Below are positions 9,601 through 16,902 of a stretch of 64,000 nucleotides of DNA, in pieces; positions within the stretch are counted from its first letter, which is position 1, and the number at the start of each line of letters is the position of its first letter. Origin of the DNA: UBA1205 sp045534635 (lineage in GTDB: Bacteria; Bacteroidota; Bacteroidia; Bacteroidales; WCHB1-69); contig JAZSKB010000002.1 in assembly GCA_045534635.1 (NCBI GenBank), positions 1 to 64,000 on the forward strand. The letters are read 5' to 3'. The notes below the pieces were generated by a model, which saw only the letters and a program-made list of their open reading frames with translations, did not search any database and had not been told where the DNA came from. Both the position numbers and the translations under genes were made by a program.

Positions 9601-10914
9601 TTAAAATCCGATACCTTCGTAATAAAATCCTAACTTTTTCATTTCATTAGCATCGTAAATATTACGCCCATCGAAAATAACAACGTTGTTCATCAATTTT
9701 TTAATAATATCCCAATTAGGCATTCTAAATTCTTTCCATTCAGTGATAAGCAACAAAGCATCTGCCTGATTGATAGCTTCATAAATATCTTTGCAATAAG
9801 TAATGCTATCGCCTAAAATACGTTTTGCTTCAGTCATAGCAATAGGGTCGTATGCTTTGATTTTAGCATTAGCCTTTATCAATTCTTTAACGATATTGAT
9901 AGAAGGAGCCTCTCGCATATCATCGGTTTCAGGTTTGAAAGATAAACCCCACAAAGCAATATTTTTTCCTGTTAAATCACCATTAAAATATTTGAATAAT
10001 TTTCTAACAAGTACCGTTTTTTGTTGTTGGTTAACCTCTTCAACTGCAGCGATGATTTTCATAGGATGTTGCACTTCTTCTCCAATTTTTAGCAATGCTT
10101 TAACATCTTTTGGAAAACAAGACCCCCCATATCCACAGCCAGCATACAAAAATTTATTGCCAATACGAGAGTCAGAGCCAATACCTTTGCGAACCATATT
10201 TACATTGGCACCAACTTTTTCACAAAGATTGGCAATGTCGTTCATAAAACTTATACGAGTGGCTAACATTGCATTAGCAGCATATTTTGTCATTTCTGCT
10301 GAAGCAATATCCATAAAAATAACAGGATAATTGTTTAGTAAGAATGGTCTATACAAACGCATCATGATTTCTTCTGCTTTTTTGCTATCCACCCCAACCA
10401 CAACGCGGTCTGGTTTCATAAAATCATTAACAGCATCACCTTCTTTAAGAAATTCAGGATTGGACGCTACATCAAATTCAATATTTAGACCTCTTTTATC
10501 CAATTCATTTTGAATGGTTTTTCTTACCAAAGCAGCAGTGCCAATAGGAACAGTACTTTTTGTAACAATTAATTTATAATCGTTCATATATTGTCCAACA
10601 GTACGAGCAACCTCAAGAACGTATTGTAAATCAGCACTACCATCTTCATCGGGAGGCGTTCCAACAGCGGAAAATATAACTTCTGCATCATCTAAACATT
10701 CTTTTAGAGATGTGGAAAACATTAAACGACCTGCATTATAATTTTTTTGTACTATCGCTTCTAATCCGGGTTCATAAATGGGAATAATGCCATTTTTGAG
10801 TTTGTTGATTTTATCTTCATTAACATCTATACAAGTAGTAGAAATACCCATTTCAGAAAAACAAGCCCCAGTAACCAAGCCGACATATCCTGTTCCAACA
10901 ATTAATGTTCTCAT
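9601..10914 (-). CDS. ugd: UDP-glucose 6-dehydrogenase
   Basis: This enzyme oxidises UDP-glucose to UDP-glucuronate with two NAD+, supplying precursors for capsule, exopolysaccharide or LPS. The 437-residue length is normal. The N-terminus has the Rossmann motif GTGYVGLVTG at residues 7-16. The active-site Cys lies in the segment GCGYGGSCFPKD, and the C-terminal domain has the usual WGLSFKPETDDMREAP stretch. The frame is open 71 codons further upstream, but those codons look non-coding and would run through the promoter element at 10951. I therefore chose the ATG at 10912-10914, where MRTLIVG begins. It stands alone, facing the T9SS relic downstream and divergent from queA upstream. Confidence 0.93.
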   Translation of the reverse strand: MRTLIVGTGYVGLVTGACFSEMGISTTCIDVNEDKINKLKNGIIPIYEPGLEAIVQKNYNAGRLMFSTSLKECLDDAEVIFSAVGTPPDEDGSADLQYVLEVARTVGQYMNDYKLIVTKSTVPIGTAALVRKTIQNELDKRGLNIEFDVASNPEFLKEGDAVNDFMKPDRVVVGVDSKKAEEIMMRLYRPFLLNNYPVIFMDIASAEMTKYAANAMLATRISFMNDIANLCEKVGANVNMVRKGIGSDSRIGNKFLYAGCGYGGSCFPKDVKALLKIGEEVQHPMKIIAAVEEVNQQQKTVLVRKLFKYFNGDLTGKNIALWGLSFKPETDDMREAPSINIVKELIKANAKIKAYDPIAMTEAKRILGDSITYCKDIYEAINQADALLLITEWKEFRMPNWDIIKKLMNNVVIFDGRNIYDANEMKKLGFYYEGIGF

Positions 10915-10950
10915 AATAAAATATCTATAAAGAAAAGTTTTTAAACTTTG

Positions 10951-10958
10951 CAAAGGTA
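10951..10958 (-). promoter_or_regulatory. -7 promoter element of ugd (TACCTTTG on the minus strand)
   Basis: The plus strand reads CAAAGGTA, 37 bp upstream of the ugd ATG, and matches TAnnTTTG. The rest of the divergent region to 11164 is A+T-rich, and no clear element for queA was found. Confidence 0.65.
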
Positions 10959-11164
10959 GCACTTTTTTTATTAAAAAAGAAGAAAAAAATTTTTTTGGAT
11001 AAAATTTAGTAATAAAAATAAAAATTCGTGCAATATTTACACAATAAAGTGAATAGTTTTTTCGTTTATAAATTTCGATACATATTTTAAATGTCGTAAA
11101 TACGTAAAAATAAGATATATATAGCAAATAGTAAAATATAAAATATTGTTAAATATCACAAAAG

Positions 11165-12217
11165 ATGAAACTTTCGCAATTTAAGTACACCTTACCGCCA
11201 GAATTAATAGCGTCATTTCCTGCAGAAAATAGAGACGATGCCCGATTAATGGTAATTGATAGACAAACAGGAACAATAGAACATAAACTTTTTAGAGATT
11301 TAATAGACTATTTCGAAGAACAAGATGTAATAGTAAGAAATGATACTTTAGTATTTCCTGCTGCACTTGTTGGTCAAAAAGAAAAAACAGGGGCAACAAT
11401 TAATGTATTCTTACTTCGAGAGTTAGACGAAGAAAGTCGATTGTGGGACGTATTGGTTGACCCTGCTCGAAAAATACGTATAGGCAATAAATTGTATTTT
11501 GGAGATGGTATTTTAGAAGCAGAAGTTATTGATAATACAACTTCTCGAGGAAGAACATTGCGTTTTCTTTACGATGGACCTCACGATGAATTTAAAAAGA
11601 AACTATTTGCAATGGGAGATACACCATTGCCAGAAATAATTCAAAATATGCGAGAAGTTACTCCAGAAGATAAAGAAAATTATCAAACAATATATGCCAA
11701 AACAGAAGGTGCTGTAGTTGCACCATCAGCAGGTTTGCATTTTAGTCGTATGTTGGTAAAAAAGATGGAACTCAAAGGGATAAATTTTGCTGATGTTACT
11801 TTGCATGCAGGTGTTGGAAACTTTAAAACAATAGATGTAGAAGATTTGGCAAAGCATAAAATAGATTCTGAAGAATTTATTATTGGCGAAGAAGCAGCAG
11901 AAATTATAAATGCTGCTAAAGATAAACGTAAAAAAGTGTGTGCCGTAGGTACTACAACATTGAAAACATTAGAATCTTCTTGTTACGTTTCAGGAAAAAT
12001 AAAACCATCTCACGGATGGACAAATAAATTCATTTTTCCACCATATATATTTTCTACTTGTGATTCTCTTGTTACCAATTTTCATCCATCTCAATCTGCA
12101 ATGTTGATGTTGGTAGCCTCTTTTGGTGGTTATGATTTGATAATGGAAGCTTACAAAAAGGCCATAGAAGAAAAATATCGTTTTCTTACTTATGGTGATG
12201 CAATGTTAATATTGTAA
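11165..12217 (+). CDS. queA: S-adenosylmethionine:tRNA ribosyltransferase-isomerase
   Basis: QueA transfers and isomerises the ribose of SAM onto 7-aminomethyl-7-deazaguanine in tRNA, forming epoxyqueuosine at the wobble position. The 350 residues match the family length. Recognisable family segments are the N-terminal L..F.Y.LPPELIA..P, the DDARLMV stretch, FPAALVG, the APSAGLHF segment and the C-terminal TNFH.S.SAMLMLV.AF block. The ATG at 11165 starts exactly at the conserved MKLS start. It is the first gene of a tight run: ispD starts 2 nt after its TAA. Confidence 0.93.
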   Translation: MKLSQFKYTLPPELIASFPAENRDDARLMVIDRQTGTIEHKLFRDLIDYFEEQDVIVRNDTLVFPAALVGQKEKTGATINVFLLRELDEESRLWDVLVDPARKIRIGNKLYFGDGILEAEVIDNTTSRGRTLRFLYDGPHDEFKKKLFAMGDTPLPEIIQNMREVTPEDKENYQTIYAKTEGAVVAPSAGLHFSRMLVKKMELKGINFADVTLHAGVGNFKTIDVEDLAKHKIDSEEFIIGEEAAEIINAAKDKRKKVCAVGTTTLKTLESSCYVSGKIKPSHGWTNKFIFPPYIFSTCDSLVTNFHPSQSAMLMLVASFGGYDLIMEAYKKAIEEKYRFLTYGDAMLIL

Positions 12218-12219
12218 TT

Positions 12220-12885
12220 TTGGAAAAATACGCAATTATCACAGCAGGAGGCATCGGGACTCGTATGCAATCGACAATGCCAAAGCAGTTTATGACAATA
12301 TGTGGACTGCCAATGTTGATGCATACTTTGTTGATATTTGCACCAATGGTAAAAAAAACTTTTTTGACACTTCCTTCAGAATTTCATGTTTTGTGGGAAA
12401 ATTTGGTACAACAATATTCTTTTAATATGAATCTCACAATAATACAAGGAGGTAAAACTCGTTTCGATTCGGTGAAAAACGCATTGTGCCAACTTCCAGA
12501 TGATGGTCTTGTGGCTATACACGATGCTGTGCGTCCGTGTGTTACAAAAACATTGATACAAAAATGTTTTGAACATGCCGAACAAAATGGTTCCGCAATT
12601 CCTTGTGTTCCAGTGGTAGATTCTTTGAGAAAGAAAACAAACAAAGGAAGTCAAATAGTAGATAGAGATTTATTTTTAAGTGTACAAACCCCTCAAGTGT
12701 TCTTTTGTAAAGAGATAAAAAAAGCATATTCTCAAAATTATTCACCAGCATTTACCGATGACGCATCTGTAATGGAAACTTGGGGTAAAGATGTTTCTTG
12801 TTTGAAAGGAGACCCCAATAATATAAAAGTAACAATACAAAAAGATTTGTTTTTAGCAGAATATTTATTACAAACTCAAAGATGA
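12220..12885 (+). CDS. ispD: 2-C-methyl-D-erythritol 4-phosphate cytidylyltransferase
   Basis: IspD couples CTP and MEP to CDP-ME in the non-mevalonate isoprenoid pathway. The 221 residues start with the nucleotide-binding segment ITAGGIGTRM and KQF. Further on are the HDAVRP motif and TDDASVME, both typical of IspD. The start must be TTG at 12220: no ATG lies upstream after the queA stop, and the first downstream ATG falls inside the GTRM motif. Its stop is TGA, overlapping the coaX ATG as ATGA, and a TAG lies two codons further. It is one of only two genes in the window ending in TGA. Translation is probably coupled to queA and coaX. Confidence 0.9.
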   Translation: MEKYAIITAGGIGTRMQSTMPKQFMTICGLPMLMHTLLIFAPMVKKTFLTLPSEFHVLWENLVQQYSFNMNLTIIQGGKTRFDSVKNALCQLPDDGLVAIHDAVRPCVTKTLIQKCFEHAEQNGSAIPCVPVVDSLRKKTNKGSQIVDRDLFLSVQTPQVFFCKEIKKAYSQNYSPAFTDDASVMETWGKDVSCLKGDPNNIKVTIQKDLFLAEYLLQTQR

Positions 12886-13607
12886 ATTTAGTAATTGATT
12901 TCGGAAATAGTACGCAAAAAATGGCATTGTTTGATGATGGTCAACAATGTGATTTCTTGCTTCAAGAAATTATTACTATTGAAGATATTGTAAACTTTGT
13001 TGGACAGCACAAAATTAATAAAGTTATTTTGTCCACTGTGATTTCTGTAGAAAAACAATTGTTGGAATATCTGCAAACGCATTTCGATTTTATTGTTTTT
13101 GATAGTCAAACGCCAATACCTTTGAATAATAAATACCAAAGTAAAGCAACACTTGGAAGCGATAGATTGGCATGTGCAGTAGCAGCACATTGTTTATGTC
13201 CACAAAATAATGTGTTAGTATTGCAAATGGGAACTTGTATCACAATGGATTTTGTTTCTCAAGAAGGAGAATATATTGGAGGGTCGATTGCTCCGGGAAT
13301 GCAAATGCGATTTCAGGCTTTACACAATTTTTCTGCTCAATTGCCAAAAGTAGATTATCGTTCATTGACAACATTTGTAGGAACAACAACCGAAGAGTCA
13401 ATTTTGTCTGGAGTAATCAATGGTATTTCTGCCGAATGTAATGGTATGATAAATCAATATAAAGAAAAATATGCTAATTTGAAAATAATTTTTACTGGAG
13501 GAGATGCAAAATTGTTTGAAAATTCAATAAAAAATGAGATATTTGCATATTCAAATCTGGTATTAATAGGATTAAACCAAATACTGATGTATAATGCTGA
13601 AAAATAG
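12882..13607 (+). CDS. coaX: Type III pantothenate kinase
   Basis: CoaX phosphorylates pantothenate, the first step of coenzyme A synthesis. It belongs to the ASKHA fold, seen here as the N-terminal phosphate loop DFGNSTQK (residues 5-12). The G-S-D-R-LACAVAA block, the MGTCITMDFV segment and GGSIAPGMQMR are further type III hallmarks. The length of 241 residues is normal. The ATG overlaps the ispD stop (ATGA) and its 3' end overlaps the next gene by 14 nt, so it sits inside a translationally coupled run. Confidence 0.92.
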   Translation: MNLVIDFGNSTQKMALFDDGQQCDFLLQEIITIEDIVNFVGQHKINKVILSTVISVEKQLLEYLQTHFDFIVFDSQTPIPLNNKYQSKATLGSDRLACAVAAHCLCPQNNVLVLQMGTCITMDFVSQEGEYIGGSIAPGMQMRFQALHNFSAQLPKVDYRSLTTFVGTTTEESILSGVINGISAECNGMINQYKEKYANLKIIFTGGDAKLFENSIKNEIFAYSNLVLIGLNQILMYNAEK

Positions 13608-14874
13608 ATATATAAGTATAATTATAGTCATTTTGATAGTTGTTAGTTTTAGCAAAACGATGGCACAAAATTATTTAAGTTCGCCATATTCACGTTTTGG
13701 AATAGGAGATATTATGCCTCGAACTGCTGCTACAACAATAGCAATGGGAGGAGTTGCTTATGCTTTTCAGTCGGAAACAACGGTAAATTTTGCCAATCCT
13801 GCTTCTTATGTTGCATACGATTCTCTTTCTTGTCTTGTAGATGCTGCATTTTCATTCAAAACACATACTTTGCATTCTGGAGGCAATTCACAAAAGGGAG
13901 CAACAGCCTATATTGATTATATCTCAATAGGTTTGCCTATTTGTCGTTGGTGGAGAACCTCAATAGGTTATCAACCATTTAGCAATATGACCTATGAAGT
14001 AGAAGCACGTGATACTTTGGGATTGTTGGGAGCATATTCAAATTCATTTATCGGAGATGGTGGAATAAATGAGATTTATTGGGGAAATGCTTTCAAATTG
14101 TTTAAAGGTTTTTCTATCGGAGTTAATGTCTCATATATATTTGGTAAATATGCTAAATCAAGATATGTAGTTTTTGAAGACCCTATGGCAATTAATTCTA
14201 TTATAGAAAATGCCAATGTGGTAAAAGGTGTTTATCTAACTGCAGGAGCACAATATTTTGTATCAATAAAAGACAAATATCGTATAGGGATTGGAGCAAT
14301 TTATACCCCTTCGTTGAAATTGTGGAACAAGCAACAAGGTTTAATTACCACTTATTTAGGTACTATTGATGATACACCAACATTGTTGGATTCACTTTAT
14401 TACGAAGGATTGAAAAATATAGACCATAAATTACCTCAAGTAGTAGGAGCAGGATTGTCTTTTGGTAAAATCAATCAGTATTTTTTTGAGGCTGATTTTA
14501 CATGGACAAATTGGAATAAATATACGTTAGGTGGTCAAACCGATTCAATATTGACAGATGCTTATAAAATCGCTATCGGTGGTAATGTTACTCCTAATAG
14601 AAATAGTTCTAAATACATTGCTCGTATGACATATAGTTTCGGTTTTAATTATGAGTTATCAAGGTTATGTTTTGGAAATCAACAAATTAAAAACTTTAGT
14701 ATAAATGTTGGTGTAACATTTCCTGTAAAGAAAAGTAAAACAGGATTGGGAGTCGTATTTGAATATGGACAAATAGGAACGACAGACAATAATTTGATAA
14801 AAGAAAATTATTTTTCAGCAACACTCAATGTGAAATTGTATGAAAAATGGTATCAAAAATTAAAGTTAGAATAA
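13594..14874 (+). CDS. Predicted outer-membrane beta-barrel protein
   Basis: A 426-residue protein with an N-terminal hydrophobic signal peptide ending TMAQ (about residue 25). The SSPYSRFGIGD start of the mature protein and the alternating aromatic/glycine pattern indicate an outer-membrane barrel. I recall similar proteins between coaX and a TPR gene in Bacteroidetes genomes, and that position is kept here. No enzymatic motif is visible. A transport role is possible but not shown. It overlaps coaX by 14 nt and is followed 32 nt later by the TPR gene. Confidence 0.75.
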   Translation: MLKNRYISIIIVILIVVSFSKTMAQNYLSSPYSRFGIGDIMPRTAATTIAMGGVAYAFQSETTVNFANPASYVAYDSLSCLVDAAFSFKTHTLHSGGNSQKGATAYIDYISIGLPICRWWRTSIGYQPFSNMTYEVEARDTLGLLGAYSNSFIGDGGINEIYWGNAFKLFKGFSIGVNVSYIFGKYAKSRYVVFEDPMAINSIIENANVVKGVYLTAGAQYFVSIKDKYRIGIGAIYTPSLKLWNKQQGLITTYLGTIDDTPTLLDSLYYEGLKNIDHKLPQVVGAGLSFGKINQYFFEADFTWTNWNKYTLGGQTDSILTDAYKIAIGGNVTPNRNSSKYIARMTYSFGFNYELSRLCFGNQQIKNFSINVGVTFPVKKSKTGLGVVFEYGQIGTTDNNLIKENYFSATLNVKLYEKWYQKLKLE

Positions 14875-14906
14875 ATTTTGTTAAACATAAAAAATAAAAA
14901 AAGAAG

Positions 14907-16340
14907 ATGAAAAAGTATTCAAAAGTATTATTTCTTGGAATTTTAGTTTTGGGCTTATTGCCGATGATAAATGGTCAAAATTTAACACAAAAGTATGGTA
15001 GTGATAGTGTAGAATGTGTAAGTAATTTATCATTGTACCGTGAAGTTTTTAAACAAAAAAATTATAAAGAAGCGTATCCTGCTTGGAAGTGGGTAAAAGA
15101 AAATTGTCCAATGTCTTCAAAATATATTTTTACAAATGGACCAGTAATTTTGGAGAATATGATTAAGTTGGCAGGAGAAGATAGCGTTTTGCGAGACCAA
15201 TATATTAAAGAATTGTTCGATTTGTTTGATTTGAGAGTAAAATGTTATCCAGCAGACGAAGGTTATGTATTAGGTCGTAAAGGAGTTTATTTATGGAAAT
15301 ACAATCCAAAAGAAGAATACCAAAAAGTATATGACCTTTTAGGACAATCGATAGATTTAGAAGGTAGCGAAACATCTCCACAAGTATTTGATATTTATTT
15401 TAAAGCAACAGAATATTATATGAAAAAAGAACAAAAAGGTTCTGAGTTGCTTATTGATGCCTACGACAGAATAACAGAAGTACTTGCAGCACAAATAGAT
15501 TCAGCTGAGTTGAAACACGAATCTGTAATGCGTAAAATTTATAAATTGTACGAAGATTTAGATAGTGGAATTATTTCTGCAGATGATTTTAATGCCATTT
15601 ATATAGACAGACAAGAAGATTCGAGCAAAACAGCAAACGAACTTAAACAATATACCAATGTGTTGAGTAATTTGGATAATCGTTTTTCTAAATATGCAGA
15701 ATGTGATGTATTGTTGGAAATTTATGGTAAAAAATTTGAAACCAATAAAGAAGAACGTATGCTAAGACAAATTATAAAATTCTTGTCAAAACAAAAATGT
15801 ACAGACAACGATTTGTTTATAGCAGCCGCGGAAGAATTATACAAACTTCAACCAACTGCCAATGTTGCTTTTTATATGGGTAATATCAATGTGAAGAAAA
15901 AAGATTATAGTACAGCGTTCCGTTATTTTAGTGAAGCATTGGAAATGTATGTAAAAGAATCAGATAAAATCAATGCTTATTTGATGATAATAGATTGCCA
16001 AAAAAATATGGGACAAATGTCTGCAGCAAGAGAAACTGCATACAAAATTATGAAACTAAATCCTAACGATGGTCGTGCTTATATAATGATAGGTGATTTG
16101 TATGCAAGTTCTGCTGGAATGTGTGGATTGGATATTCCTGGAGCAGTATATTGGGCTGCTGCCGATAAGTATAATAAGGCTAAACAAATAGACCCAAACA
16201 GAGCGGAAGAAGCACAAAAAAGATTAAATTCTATTAGTGGTTATTTTCCTCCTGTGGCTACTTATTTCCAACAAGGTTTGAAAAAAGGAGATAGTTATAA
16301 AGTAGGTTGCTGGATAAATGAAACAACAACAATTAGATAA
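14907..16340 (+). CDS. Exported tetratricopeptide-repeat protein
   Basis: A 477-residue protein with a signal peptide ending MINGQ (about residue 24). The C-terminal half contains TPR-like helical pairs (ATANVAFYMGNINVKKKDY type, then a segment ending LNPNDGRAYIMIGDLY). The N-terminal half (WKWVKENCP, KCYPADEGYVLGRKG) is also repeat-like. It is probably periplasmic or at the inner face of the outer membrane, acting as a scaffold. Its last codons overlap the start of lptC by 23 nt. The partner is unknown. Confidence 0.75.
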   Translation: MKKYSKVLFLGILVLGLLPMINGQNLTQKYGSDSVECVSNLSLYREVFKQKNYKEAYPAWKWVKENCPMSSKYIFTNGPVILENMIKLAGEDSVLRDQYIKELFDLFDLRVKCYPADEGYVLGRKGVYLWKYNPKEEYQKVYDLLGQSIDLEGSETSPQVFDIYFKATEYYMKKEQKGSELLIDAYDRITEVLAAQIDSAELKHESVMRKIYKLYEDLDSGIISADDFNAIYIDRQEDSSKTANELKQYTNVLSNLDNRFSKYAECDVLLEIYGKKFETNKEERMLRQIIKFLSKQKCTDNDLFIAAAEELYKLQPTANVAFYMGNINVKKKDYSTAFRYFSEALEMYVKESDKINAYLMIIDCQKNMGQMSAARETAYKIMKLNPNDGRAYIMIGDLYASSAGMCGLDIPGAVYWAAADKYNKAKQIDPNRAEEAQKRLNSISGYFPPVATYFQQGLKKGDSYKVGCWINETTTIR

Positions 16341-16902
16341 ATATTCCTTTTTTAAATATTCAACAGCAATAGCCGCTTTTGCGGCTATTGCTGTTGCTTG
16401 TATTGCTTGCAAAAATGATGTTGAGGTAGTAAAATCTTTAACCATTAAACAAAAATCTCCGTCAGAAACTTCTACCAATTTGCATTTGTTTTTCTCTGAA
16501 AATGGAATTATAAAACAAGAGTTTATTTTTGAAAAACTTAATCATTATGAATATGCTGAAAAATATTACGAAAGCCCAAATAGTTTTGAAGTGATTACTT
16601 ATGATGAATTAGGAAACAAAAATATCTCTCTTACAGCAGATTATGGTATAAGTTATCAAGAAAAGAAAATAATGGAAGCAAAAAGAAATGTTGTTATTAC
16701 CAATTTTTCTACAGGAGAAATAATAGAAACAGAACATTTAGTATGGGATGAAAATAAACATCTTATTTATTCCAATACGCAAATAAAACAAACAAAACCA
16801 GATGGTTCTGTTTATATAGGAGATAGATTTGAATCCGATGAATCTATGGAAAAATATACCGTTTTTAATCCAAAAATTATTTTTTACGCAGAAGAAAACT
16901 AA
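16318..16902 (+). CDS. lptC: LptC-type lipoprotein of the LPS export machinery
   Basis: LptC-like proteins link the inner-membrane LptBFG transporter to periplasmic LptA. The 194-residue product has an N-terminal hydrophobic stretch with a possible lipobox (AVACIAC, Cys about residue 30). An OstA/LptC-like beta-strand domain follows, with the typical FSENG...E...KYYESP and LTADYG.SYQEKKIMEA...V.ITN..TGE..ET..L.WDE..H.IYS segments. It overlaps the TPR gene by 23 nt and shares the A of its TAA with the uvrA ATG. A 16-bp perfect inverted repeat lies within the signal-peptide codons. Confidence 0.85.
   Translation: MKQQQLDKYSFFKYSTAIAAFAAIAVACIACKNDVEVVKSLTIKQKSPSETSTNLHLFFSENGIIKQEFIFEKLNHYEYAEKYYESPNSFEVITYDELGNKNISLTADYGISYQEKKIMEAKRNVVITNFSTGEIIETEHLVWDENKHLIYSNTQIKQTKPDGSVYIGDRFESDESMEKYTVFNPKIIFYAEEN
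16361..16396. repeat. 16-bp perfect inverted repeat inside lptC
   Basis: The arms 16361-16376 and 16381-16396 are perfectly complementary with a TTTT loop. They encode the alanine-rich hydrophobic core of the LptC signal segment. There is no T run behind it, so it is not a classical terminator. It could slow ribosomes or shape mRNA stability. Confidence 0.75.

Noticed and set aside
10915..11127. 71-codon upstream extension of ugd
   Set aside because: It crosses the TACCTTTG promoter element and has no family similarity; the Rossmann start lies at 10914.
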